This document shows, one piece after another, positions 36,401 to 47,060 of a stretch of 64,000 bases of DNA. Below the pieces are notes generated by a model that did not search any database, was not told the DNA's origin, and saw only the letters and a list, made by a program, of their open reading frames with translations. The translations under genes were made by a program, and so were the position numbers. The stretch spans positions 3,049,437 through 3,113,436 of the forward strand of contig CM045767.1 in NCBI GenBank assembly GCA_025200525.1, read 5' to 3'. The stretch's first letter is position 1; every line of letters begins with the position of its first letter. The DNA comes from Camellia lanceoleosa. Taxonomy: Eukaryota > Streptophyta > Magnoliopsida > Ericales > Theaceae.

Positions 36401-38055
36401 AGCCCGAGCACGGGAAACGAGGGACGTTTCGTACTTTAAGTGACGGAACGTGTCTCAATTCCCAGTCGCCGACACACCGGATTATCCATGATGGAGTTTA
36501 GGTCTTGTTATGTTTTCATGTGAATTCATTCCATATTGAGTCATGCAAATCAACTCCTCGACCATCATGCATCGAGATGCGCGATTGGTGGCACGAGGAT
36601 CAAGGCCTACGCACCCTGAAGAGTAGTCAAGCATACATATGTGAAAATCCTTTGCCATGCCCCTTTTTTGCTCTCTGTTGTAACAAATCAAGAATCAACA
36701 GCCTTTCGGAGCTTTGCACAATATTCCGGGCATAATTATAAACAGAGGCTAATTGGGGCATCCCAATGGATTTCCGCGCAAGGCAACCCGAACATGCATC
36801 ATTCATCATCCGGAGCAGAGTTGAGGCAGTCCCTAGCTTGCATGCTAATTTACTGTTTTCCTAGTTCGTTTGTTAATTAATTAGGATTTTGTATTTATTC
36901 GGACTGTAATCATTCATTTGGGACTGTATATTATTTGGACCCTCCGAGCGAGGGCATAATTGTAATAAGTGTGCGTGCGTGTGATGTATGTCTTCCAACC
37001 CCATGTCTTTCTCCCTTTTATTTACCAGCTTATGATGGTTAGATTAGGGCATGTTTCAATTAGCATACAGTATGATAGCATGTTTGCATTCATTCATCTG
37101 TTTTGCATGCACCGGGCTCGGCGCATCATACTCACTGCATTGTATTTCAATTTCGAGTTGAATACATGTTAGTTGTAGCATTCCATATGCCATGTTTAGA
37201 ATAGCCGAGCCTATCTTAGTTGCATTCTTGCATGTGTTGCATTAGACATTTCTGTATAGTTAGGATCATGCATGGATTTCTAACACAGTTTCTGTTTTGG
37301 CTTGGAGTACTCGGTAAGTTTTTACGCTTTAGCATCCTTGCATGTGTGTGAGTGACTGCCATGATAGCATGCTTACCATGAGGCTATTTGCTTATGTGAT
37401 ATAACTGCCTGAATGCTTGTGGGTGAAGGTTGGGTTATTTGGATTGGAACAAATCATCAACTATGAGTTTTAAGTCCACTAGATAGTGGCAAAACCATCT
37501 TTTCTAAGCCCACCCGAGGGTGGCAAAATCTGCATTTTAAGCCTACCTGCGGGTAGCAAGTCATCTTTCGAAAACAAATATGAAATGTTTTGTTCCAATT
37601 CAGGCGATCTAGTCTATACTTGTATGCTGTGCGCATCACATAGTAAATCTAGGCTAATAACCGGAATAAGAACGCATAATGTTTTCAAAACTAGATATCA
37701 TAGTTAGTAGAGGCCGATCTTTGATCGAAGCGAAGTGCTCACAGTGACCTTCCCCAATCGTACCCAAGTTCCCGAGTCGAGGCAACTTTGGTGATGACGG
37801 ACACGTGGCCTTAGGCAAACGAGTCAGGGTTTCCTAAATTTCTCAAAATAAAATGTTTAGGTGGCGACTCTGTATCTGGCAAAGCAGTCTATATTTGGCA
37901 CTTTTTTCAAAAATCTATTTTTCTTAAAACGATTTGCCAGATTTGGACTCTTTGGTTCAGATTACGAACCGTAACAAATTTGAATCCGAGCTGTAGTGAG
38001 CCCAAAACGAACAGAACGGGACTCATCCCCCCCGGGGCGTTCGGGGACATCTACA
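33423..38055 (+). repeat. 5' LTR of the giant element
   Basis: It starts TGTAGACACCTC and ends GACATCTACA. It has GGCCGGCC motifs at 34301-34308 and 34353-34360, with GGTGGCCGGTCGGCCACC (34319-34336) between them. A weakened TATA (CTGTATAACC, 34489-34498) and a donor-like AAGGGTAAG (GT at 34728) follow. The acceptor-like site near 36683 is mutated to TTGTAAC. In the first 145 bp I count about 10 differences from the 3' LTR by hand. Confidence 0.9.
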
Positions 38056-38060
38056 GTTTC

Positions 38061-38077
38061 TGGCGACTCTGCTGGGG
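38061..38077 (+). promoter_or_regulatory. Primer-binding site
   Basis: TGGCGACTCTGCTGGGG lies 5 nt after the LTR end. It begins TGG as required to pair with a tRNA CCA tail. The form resembles the tRNA-Arg-type sites reported for Ogre elements; the tRNA identity was not verified. Confidence 0.7.
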
Positions 38078-39450
38078 ATCTAGAGAGCTTGACTCGAACT
38101 CATGATATCTTGTTTTGATTACACTTATGTGTTTTTTTGCATTGCATTTGCATTGGTGCGCCTAGGACACCGTGTTTGCCGTCTGCTATTCCTGAGCGGT
38201 TTGCCAGATGCTGCGTGCCATAAGGCTTACCGGTTACGGGCTCTGCCAGTATGGGAACACAAACCCCGATTTTACCGGGGCACTCTTTTTGACCATTCGA
38301 CCTAGTGCATATTCGGAATCCATAGTGACCATTCCAAACTAGGACAGGTTGCTTACCCAATATAGGTTGTTTGAAACTGCTACGTGCGTAGTGAAACCCT
38401 AGCTCCAAACAAAATAGGACAAGGAAACCCTACCCCAACAAAGGGGTGTTTTGGCTCTCACTTATCTGTTATGTGCTTTTAGAGTGCGTCTCTATAAGAA
38501 TGCATGTATCAGTTTACGAGTTTGGGCATCAGGCCTGCGGGCATCAGTCAGTGTTTGAAAATCAGTTATCTGCGGGTATCAGATTTAGTCTTGGGGGACA
38601 GTGATTCAGGGATAGTGATCAGTGTTTGAGGACAGTGTGTATTTAGCTTATCGACTGTGTGTTGTTATGCCCAGCTGTGTGTTGTGTGTTTTAACCTGTT
38701 ATACTGTTCGTTTATCTGGTTATTTATTTCCTTATTGCTTTATTTATATTTTTGCTAGGGTAGTTTTAGCACAATTGCTTCAAACCAAGCAGATATTCCC
38801 CAAGCACTTTGGACAAGAGGTCGTCGGCTCAATCGATCTGAGGATCTGGTTGACGGACAGCCAGTGTTTCATTCTCTACCCCCGGTTGTTAGACGGAGGC
38901 CAAGAAAGCGTAGTGGGTCGGCGAGAGGTTACCATGATGGTCTACCCTAGCGATGAGCAGATTGAAATTTGAGGTCTCGATTTACGCCATAGAAATACAC
39001 ATACCGGTCGGTCGGCCAGAATCAGCGAGAACATGGCGGAATGGAAGAAATGATCGCCAACTCCTAGAGAGTATAAACAAATCTGAGGAGGGCCATGTCC
39101 GTCAAGCGAGTTCTCTAAGCAATGAGGCTACAATCATGGCCCAACAAGCGAGAACTAATCACTTTCACGGCTGACAAGCGAAGCATCGACCTCATCCAAT
39201 TTCTCCACGGGGTCCCAATACCCGGCGGACACCAACTACCAGAATGTCTTGCGAATGCCCGAACATTTTGCGAATACCCATGCTTCGGAGGACACGAGAC
39301 ATCCCAACAGGCTCCGCCCGCTTCCACCTCAATTATCCAAGGTACATATACCCGTCAACCACGGACTCTCTTTTGAGTTAGTAGACCCTCTGATTGAAAT
39401 TGAGCAAGCTCGAAGCTATTCAAAAATCCCGGGGTAAAAGCTATCCGGAT
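38078..39450 (+). other. 5' leader of the giant element
   Basis: No intact protein could be recognised between the primer site and gag. It contains short CAGT-rich repeats (38500-38640). A possible gag N-terminus is read in pieces from about 39122 (for example ITFTADKRSIDLIQFLHG), in frames broken by stops. Confidence 0.5.
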
Positions 39451-40600
39451 ATCAGGGCGGATATACCGATGTGGGGTGACTGCGGATAGATTCAAAATGT
39501 CGCAGATCGATCGCTTCGACGGATCTGGTGATCCCATGGTCCAACTCCGGCTATTCTCAGATATATTACGGCCAATGGGCCTCACCAGACCCCAGAAGCT
39601 TTCGCTATTCGGCCGGACCCTGTCGGGTGTGGCCGCTATCTGGTATGCGAAGTTGAAGGATGATGTCAAGTAGAGTTGGGATGAAATGGCCGAGGCCTTT
39701 GTTGCGCAGTACTCTTACAACACCCAAATTGAGATTACAACTCGTGATCTCAAAACAACAAGGCAAGAGCCCAAAGAGAGCTTCTTGGATTTTGTGACTC
39801 GGTGGAGGGCGAAGGCCTTAATGATGACTTTAAGGCCCACTGACAAGGACCAGATCAGGATGATTGTGCGCAATCTCCGGCCAAAACTAATGCAAAAAAT
39901 GATTGTGCTCCCCTTCCCCACCTTTTCAGATCTGCGAGATGGGGTACAAATTGAAGATCACGATGAAGCAGGTCGATTGACCAAGGCAGAGCAACCGGAG
40001 AACCTTTAACCGCAACAACAATGCGAGGCAGTGGTATACCAGAATCGCAAGAACTTGAGGTCGCCACCATTCCCCCTCCTTCCAAGGCCCATGGCGGCCA
40101 CACCTTTCTCCGGTGCATCAGGAAGCGATTACTGAACCACCAAATACCAACCCAGAAGCCAAAGAACCTTCACCCCATTGTACATGCCCCTGTCCAAGGC
40201 TCTAGGGGTCTTAATCAGAAAAGGGCATCTAAAACCCCTGGAGCCAAGGCCGTTACCAAATCCACTACCCCCCACTCACAACCCAGCCAAATATTGCGCG
40301 TATCACCAGCAACACGGTCATGACACCGACCAATGTTTCAGGTTGCGTCACGAGATTCAAGATCTCGTTGACAAACAGGTGATTTTGCCACCAGAAAGAC
40401 CTAATGTCACAACCAACCCACTCCCTACACATAACCAAGCTCTACCTCCCAAAAGAATCAACTTTATTCAGACTGGGGTCGTGTTTTACAATCCTAGCAT
40501 CTATATCACTCCTTCCCATCTACTTAAGCTAGAGGTGCTCCTTCCTGATTGCACTGACCTTTTGTGCATGATGGACATCTCCACAACCCAACTTTGAGCG
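39451..40600 (+). pseudogene. gag polyprotein of the giant element, degraded
   Basis: The Retrotrans-gag core starts FDGSGDPMVQLRLFSDILRP (39516 on) and includes LSGVAAIWYAKLK. After a stop at 39671 it continues WDEMAEAFVAQYSYNTQIEI and SFLDFVTRWRAKA (to 40009). A shifted frame then gives a C-x2-H-x4-H-x4-C knuckle-like block, CAYHQQHGHDTDQC, near 40300-40340, followed by FRLRHEIQDLVD. These match the capsid and nucleic-acid-binding parts of Tat/Athila gag proteins. At least one stop and two frame changes break it. Confidence 0.75.
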
Positions 40601-41124
40601 GTGGTAGTGGTGTTGAAGAAGTATAGAGGAGGTTGCGAGGAGGATGGGCTGTTGAGTTAGGGTTTGAGCGATCTGGAATCTTCTTTGGGAAGCCTACGAT
40701 CCGGCGATTACATTCTGTCAGGCCGGTCTGAGCCAAGTGTAGAATTGCCAGAGAGAGCAGAACTGTGTGTGATCCAGGGGGATGGATTTGAGCAGGGAAC
40801 GGATGATTTAAAGGCTGAAGAAGAGGACTTTGCTAACCTCCAGTTCTTAAATGACCAAGAATCAGGGAATGCGGCATATGAGGAATCGACAGAGGCTATC
40901 GGATGGCTGGATGATCAACTGGGTGTTATAGAGTTCCAACGAGGCGGCGACGAGGTATCGATTGTGGCGGAAGGGCGGAAGTTAGAATACATTGCGAAGC
41001 GCCGGTCTGAAGAATTTCGCTCCAGAGAGCATTGTGAATCTGAGGAAAAGCCCGAACAACAAAGCTGCGTTGGCCAGGTGGAACAACGGATTACGAGAGA
41101 AGGAAAGCCAAAACCCATAAGGGA
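40601..41124 (+). pseudogene. gag-protease spacer, acidic frame without recognised domain
   Basis: An open frame (40664-41128) encodes an acidic Glu/Asp-rich protein without a domain I recognise. By position it is the linker between gag and protease. It ends just as the next frame begins at 41125, with a 4-bp overlap (ATGA-like). Confidence 0.4.
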
Positions 41125-42607
41125 TTGAAAATCTTTGTGGGCACAAGGATAGAAGATCTTTGTGAGCATGTGAAATTTGAAAATCTTGTGAGTACAATCA
41201 TGCGAGCGGATAGATGTCTCATTGGTGCTCACGGGATGTGGTGTGAAGACGATGATTTATGTTTTGCCCACGCAGACGATGATTGGGGGAGCAATCAACC
41301 AGACGACACCTGGTATCTCGATGAAATTGATCACATGACAAGAAGCGGGCGGTATTTCAAGCCTCCGCACCTAGACCAACCAGAGGCATCTGGGAAGGAC
41401 AAGGAAACTGAAAAGCAGAAAGAGAAACAGATCGAAGAAGAAGCTGTATTGAAGCAGCTGAAGAAGATACAAGTAGACATCTCCATCTGGAGACTGCTTA
41501 TGGCATCACAGGTACACAGACAAGCCGTCCTATCTGCAATGGACAAGGCTAAACTATCAATAGAAACCACGCCGGAGCAACTGGTAGGATTAGTCTTTAC
41601 GGGAGGAGCTACCCCGATGCTGACTTTTTCTGACAAAGAACTGCCACTTGAGGGTACAAATCACAATAAGCCACTCAACATCTCTGTGGAGTGTAGAAAT
41701 AAATGGATCTGGGTGGTTCTTGTTGATCTGGGATCCGCCATCAACGTGTGCGGCGAGGGCGTATGCAATCGGTTTGAAGAGCGGGGAGTTGATACCAACA
41801 GCCCAGATAATTCGGGCATATGACAACACGAGCCGAGAAGTCATGGGGACAGTAAAAATCCAGACCAAGGTTGGGCCAGGACAACACGAGATAGACTTCC
41901 ACGTCTTAGAAGTTCCGGCAACCTTCAATCTGCTTTTAGGGCGACTGTGGTTGCACCAGGTGAAGGCCGTCTCGTCTACTCTGCATCAGATGGTGAAATA
42001 CCCCTATGAAAAGGGAGTAGCCATTGTTTTCGGGAATTCATCGATCCATCCACCTTCGGAGGTATCTACACCAGTCCTAGATATTGAGCACGGCATGGAG
42101 GATGTGTTTGTGTCAGGGTTTACCTTAGCTGAGGCTCGGGTTGTGCAGAACATCATGGCTGCTAATGAGGGAGTGTATGTCAGCGCTCAATCTATATACC
42201 TCATGAACAACCTACAACACATCCCCGGGATGGGATTGGGAAGGAGCGACCGGAAGGGCGTCGCAGCATTGGCCGAAGTGCCACATAACCCTCATACCTT
42301 TGGATTGGGCTATCTGCCCACCAAAGACGATTGGATAAGAAAGGGAAAGGAAATGGCTGGGAGAGCCAGAGCGAAGAAGGTAGGGAAGCCTTTTGACTTA
42401 ATGCGCCGGCCCATTCAGGGTACCCTAAACAAACGCTTCGTCCGGGCGGGGGAGGACTTTCCGTTCTGTGGCTTCCCAGAGCCGTGGCTGAACGCGAAGA
42501 GGAAGCGCGTGCCAGGTTTCGAGATTTTCTTTGACCTACAACTATCCGGGATAGCGTTGCGAAGCGACAGACCCATCAAGCGAGTTGGCGGTGTAAAAGT
42601 GGATTAA
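41125..42607 (+). pseudogene. Protease with G-patch-like tail, frameshifted
   Basis: A charged N-terminal part (41125-41690) leads to the aspartic protease motif VLVDLGSAINVC (about 41715-41750). The family usually has VDGGSALNV, so one Gly is Leu here. The frame then shifts by one near 41760. It continues with AQIIRAYDNTSREVMG and the conserved FNLLLGRLWLHQ (about 41927-41962). Near 42225-42310 a glycine-rich block (GMGLGRSDRKG ... FGLGY) resembles the G-patch-like segment of Tat/Ogre polyproteins. Confidence 0.75.
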
Positions 42608-43069
42608 GAGCTGAAATTGAAATGGGGGTAGCATTGGCTTGTCTACTTTCGGATCCTCGATCGACCGAAGTGCTTGGGGATAACTTCTCGATTTCCATGA
42701 TTGGGAATGAAGCAGCTTGGGCCTACCAACTATTTTGGATGCAACTTCTCGCACCCTCTCTCCTTGGCATCTGAAGAGGGCTTTTGTCGGCGATGCAGTC
42801 GGTGGTGAGTGGAATCTAATTCCACCGAGTCTTGTGAGTCAGAATCAGGTTCTAGCTCGACTGAGTCTGAGTCTGGTAATCCTGGGGATGATAACCCGAA
42901 TGCCACAGTTTTGTCCAGGTTGTCTTTTTCTTTCTCTTTCAAGTCTGTTGTAACCGAGGAATCGGACGATTTGGATGTGCTTAATGAGAATCAAGTAACT
43001 GTGGTTTCTGAGTACTTTTCTGTGCCCTTGATTTGTTGCATTAACTCAGACTTTCAAAATTTTGATTAA
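42608..43069 (+). other. Protease-RT spacer
   Basis: This holds an open Ser/Glu-rich stretch (42809-43069) ending PLICCINSDFQNFD, which corresponds to the sequence before RT in Tat elements. In Ogre elements an intron is reported between protease and RT. No confident splice sites were identified here. Confidence 0.4.
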
Positions 43070-43906
43070 AACAACGAGGAAGAAATTCCTCCGGTTTTGC
43101 AACGCTTAATTGAACAAGAGCAGGAGAGATTTGTTAAACCTTTAATGGATGAAATCACTACCGTGAATATTGGTACTGAAGAGGACCCGTGGCTGGTCTA
43201 GATCGGGTCCACGTTGTCTTCGGAGGAACGCGAGCGCTTAGTCGCTTTATTAAAATATTTCAAAGATGTTTTCGCGTGGTCCTACGAAGACATGCATGGG
43301 ATCGATCCTGAGATTGTATAGCACCGGATCCCCTTTGACCCCGACCCCGACCTGTCAAACAGAAACCCAGGATGATCCGTCCAGACTAGGCTCTCAAGAT
43401 TAAGGAAGAGGTCACCAAGCAAATCGACGCAGGCTTCCTGCTGGTATCCGAATACCCGACTTGGTTGGCCAACATTGTTCCGGTGCCGAAGAAGGATGGC
43501 AGAATCTAAGTATGCGTGGATTTGAGGATTTGAGCAGAGCGATCAGGGCGACTTTCCTTGCCGCATATTGATGAGTTAGTGGACTTCACAGCAGGACATG
43601 CTTTGCTCTCATTCATGGATGGCTTCTCAGGGTACAATCAGATAGTAATGGCATCGAAGGCAGGAAAAGATCGCATTCACCACCCGTGGGGACGTCTTTG
43701 CTTCTGGTGATGCCGTTTGGATTAAAGAATGCTAGAGCTACTTATCAACGGGCCGTGACCACAATATTGCATGACATGATCCACAAAGAGGTTGAGGTGT
43801 ACGTGGACGACATGATTGTCAAGTCCAAAGAAAGAGAGGGCCACTACACCGGCTTGTAAATATTCTTTCAAAGGATCAGAGAATTCGATTCTTGTGAATC
43901 CTCAAA
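43070..43906 (+). pseudogene. Reverse transcriptase domain, multiply broken
   Basis: Recognisable pieces in order are EEERERLVALLKYFKDVFAW-like (43220-43280), SYEDMHGIDPEIV and NIVPVPKKDG (about 43470). These are followed by LSFMDGFSGYNQIVMAS (about 43605-43655) and the catalytic EVYVDDMIVKS (about 43795-43825). Stops interrupt near 43200, 43319, 43388, 43509 and 43531, and frames change around 43670. The active-site YVDD survives but the enzyme cannot be made from this copy. Confidence 0.8.
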
Positions 43907-45139
43907 ATGTCGTTCGGTGTTCTGGGGGAAAAATCTTTGGGGTTTCTGATTACACAAAGAGGTATCAAAGTCGACCCTTCCAAAATTAAGGCCATCCTAG
44001 AAATGCCCCCACCAAGGACTGAAAAGGAGGTGCGAGGCTTTCTGGGTAAAGTGCAATTCATAGGACGGTTTATCTCAAAATTAACCTTGACTTGTGAACC
44101 ACTTTTTGGTCTCCTGAAGAAAGGAAAGAAATTCCAATGGGATGGTCGATGCCAAGCTGCTTTTGAACAGATCAAGGAATACTTACAGAACCCGCCCGTG
44201 TTGTCACCGCCAGAGCTGGGGAGACTGTTGATATTGTACCTTTCAGTGACTGAGACTACAATGGGCTGTATGCTCGAGCAAGAATCAGAGGACAAAGTGA
44301 TGAGAGCCATCTACTATCTGAGCAAGAAGATGCTAGAGTATGAGACTCGCTACACACCGTTGGAGAAGGCTTGCTTAGCTTTGGTATGGGCTACCAGGAA
44401 GCTACGGCACTACCTGTTAGCTCACTCCGTAATGTTGGTTTCACGACTCAATCCCATCAAATATCTTTTCGAGAAACCAGCACTTACGGGTAGGCTAGCT
44501 CGTTGGTTGCTGTTGCTTTCCGAATTCGATTTGAAATATGTGACACGCAAGTCAGTCAAGGGAAGAGCAGTAGTAGAATTCTTAGCCGACCATCCAATGG
44601 AAGGGGGTGAAGCAATCGAGTACTTATTCCCAGATGAAGACATTTTGCACATCAACGATGAAACTTGGACGATGTACTTTGACGGAGCGTTAAATCAGTA
44701 CGAGTATGGGATAGGGGTGTTGCTGATAGCACCCGATAATTCCCGTATCCCTCTAGCCTTCAAACTCTGGTTCAAAGTCTCGAACAACGAAGCAGAATAT
44801 GAGGCATGCATTGCCGGTCTAGAAGCAGCCCTAGAACTAGGGGCAAGACGGTTGGACGTCATCGGGGACTCGAACCTTGTTGTGTCTCAAGCAAAACGAG
44901 ACTGGAAAGTCAAAGAAGAAAAGATGATGATGTATCACCGGACCTTGGATTTGTTAATTCCTCGGTTTGAGAAGCTAAACTTTGCTCATCTACTAAGAGA
45001 GAACAACAGGTTCGCAGATTCTTTCGCAACTCTATCTTCCATGATAGACATCTTGTTCGGAGTCTGGATGCGTCCAGTCATCATTGACCAGAAATTTGTG
45101 CCAGCCTACGAGTCGATTGCTGCTATATATGAGGTTTAG
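43907..45139 (+). CDS. RT C-terminus, RNase H and second RNase H (410-codon open frame)
   Basis: This is the longest intact frame of the element. Residues 10-60 are the RT end and connection (LGFLITQRGIKVDP, EVRGFLGKVQFIGRFIS). Residues about 85-215 form the gypsy RNase H. Its first catalytic Asp is replaced (LYLSVTETTMGCML), as is usual in lineages with two RNase H domains, while LEKACLALVWATRKLRHYL is kept. Residues about 250-375 form the second, archaeal-type RNase H with D259 (YFDGA), E297 (NNEAEYEA), D321 (IGDSN) and D371 (NRFADS). The ATG is probably internal to a larger pol; upstream RT is broken. Confidence 0.85.
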   Translation: MSFGVLGEKSLGFLITQRGIKVDPSKIKAILEMPPPRTEKEVRGFLGKVQFIGRFISKLTLTCEPLFGLLKKGKKFQWDGRCQAAFEQIKEYLQNPPVLSPPELGRLLILYLSVTETTMGCMLEQESEDKVMRAIYYLSKKMLEYETRYTPLEKACLALVWATRKLRHYLLAHSVMLVSRLNPIKYLFEKPALTGRLARWLLLLSEFDLKYVTRKSVKGRAVVEFLADHPMEGGEAIEYLFPDEDILHINDETWTMYFDGALNQYEYGIGVLLIAPDNSRIPLAFKLWFKVSNNEAEYEACIAGLEAALELGARRLDVIGDSNLVVSQAKRDWKVKEEKMMMYHRTLDLLIPRFEKLNFAHLLRENNRFADSFATLSSMIDILFGVWMRPVIIDQKFVPAYESIAAIYEV

Positions 45140-45151
45140 GATGAAAACCCC

Positions 45152-46396
45152 TAGTATTACGACATTTGGAATTTCTTGGAGAAAGAAGCATACCCGCCAG
45201 GGGTAAATGCCAAGGATAAAAGGGCAATCAGAAGAATGGCCGTTCAGTTCATCATCTGCGGGAGTAAGCTGTATAAGAGAGGTCATCTGGGAATGCATAA
45301 GCTGTGTGTCGATGCCGAAGAATCAAAGTGTCTGATGGAGGCCATCCATGGAGGGGAATGCGGTGTGCATATGAACGGAGTAATGTTAGCACGAAAAATC
45401 CTCAGACAGGGTTACTATTGGTTCACCATGGAGGAGGACTGTATCAGTTTTGTTCGGTGATGCCACAAATGTCAAATTCATGCAAATTGTATGAACATTC
45501 TGCCATTGAAGCTGTGCAATATGACTTCGCCATGGCCATTTTTAGTCTGGGGAATTGATGTGATCAAGGCTGTCACTCCAAAGGGGTCGAATGGGCATGA
45601 GTTCATCCTGGTCACAATAGATTATTTCACGAAGTGGGTCGAGGCCCAATCCTATGCGGTGTTGAAGGCTTCGCACGTTGCAAAGTTTATCAAAAACAAC
45701 ATCATCTGTCGCTACAGAGTCCCAAATGAGATAATTTCAGATAAGGGTTCCCATTTCAAGAAGGAAGTGATTGACTTGTTGGAAAAATACAACGTGGATT
45801 TTCATAAGTCATCCACATATCGGCCGCAAACCAATGGAGCGGTTGAGGCCGCCAACAAGAACATCAAACACATACTGCAGAAGATGGTGGAAACCTACCG
45901 GGACTGGCCAGACAAGTTGCCGTTTGCTCTGTGGGGCTATCGGAGTTCAATCAAAACTTCTACTGGGGCGACTCCGTATTCATTGGTTTATGGGATGGAG
46001 GCCGTTCTACCTATCGAAATTGAGGTTCCGTCTTTGCGAGTATTGGCTGAGTGTCAAATAGCCGAAGCAGATTGGCAGCAGAGCAAGTTTGAGGAACTCA
46101 TGCTCTTTGATGAGAGAAGACTGAAAGCACTGTACCATGTTCAAGGTTATTAGCGCAGAATTGCCCGGGCTTTTAATAAGAAAGTTAAGTCCAGGAATCT
46201 AAAAGAAGGAGATTTGGTGCTCAAGGACAACCGAGCTCCCATCCACGACCCAAGGGGCAAGTTCAGACCCAATTGGACTAGACCCTACATCATTAAGTCT
46301 ATCTGGTTAGGTGGAGCTGTGGTTCTGATGGATCTAGATGGCTTGGAGTTCTCACAACTGATCAACATGGACAAGTTAAAAAAATATTACCCTTGA
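45152..46396 (+). pseudogene. Integrase domain, two in-frame stops
   Basis: The zinc-binding HHCC region spans 45350-45480 (ending CHKC) and is cut by TGA at 45460. The catalytic core (45491-46153) has D23, D84 and E119 counted from its first Met, with the D-x34-E spacing of D,D35E integrases; QTNGAVEA holds the Glu. A TAG at 46151 separates the last segment (ARAFNKKV ... to KLKKYYP, stop 46396), a DNA-binding C-terminus. Apart from the two stops the frame is well preserved. Confidence 0.85.
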
Positions 46397-47060
46397 GAGG
46401 CTCGCTAGGCTGAAAACCCGAAAGGGCGACCTAGGCAAAATTCAGAGCACAAAAAAGTTTGAAATTATAAAAACTGAGCTCGCAAGGTCGAAAACCCGCA
46501 AAGGGCGGCCTTGGCAAAAGTTAGAGTGTAAAAGGAGAATGAAAATACCTGAGTGAACCTAAGCCTGAACTACGTACGGCTTGATTCCCATCTTTGGGAT
46601 ACATAGGCAACTTTATCCTGAAGTTCAGCCATAAACTTTTTCTCGATCAACTTTGTCCATTTGATCATCTCAGTCATCTTTGTCTATCAGCATTCATCGT
46701 GATCTCTGGTGGAGTGCTTTTCAGACTAGGGGCAACTTTCCGTTCTTTGTGCGATCTTGCAGTGCTATTCAGACTAGGGGCAACTTTCCAGTTGCTAGGA
46801 CCCGGGGTTGTGCATCTCGGTGACAGATCTCAGGCGTGTCCAGTTCTGATCCATATCGAAAATGGTTTTGAAAAGTTTTAATAAAAGTTGACTTTGTTCA
46901 AAATTAATCTTTTTACAACTTAGACCATTTCTGGACCAAAGCGGAAAATTTTAGTACCCACAACCTTCAATTTCATTGATTTCAATCTGAGTTCTCATGC
47001 TCTTGCATACAAATTGAAGTTGCTTTTTATTACATTCATAAAAACTTGAAAATCTTGGTA
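46397..47060 (+). repeat. Post-pol spacer with two short direct duplications
   Basis: A ~50-bp block with GAAAACCCG...AAGGGCG occurs at 46397-46446 and again at 46477-46528. A 22-bp block containing CAGACTAGGGGCAACTTTCC occurs near 46721 and again near 46769. No protein is recognised. Confidence 0.6.

Noticed and set aside
40021..40323. Pro-rich 100-codon frame overlapping gag
   Set aside because: It is a shadow or shifted part of the gag region; the adjacent frame carries the knuckle-like motif.
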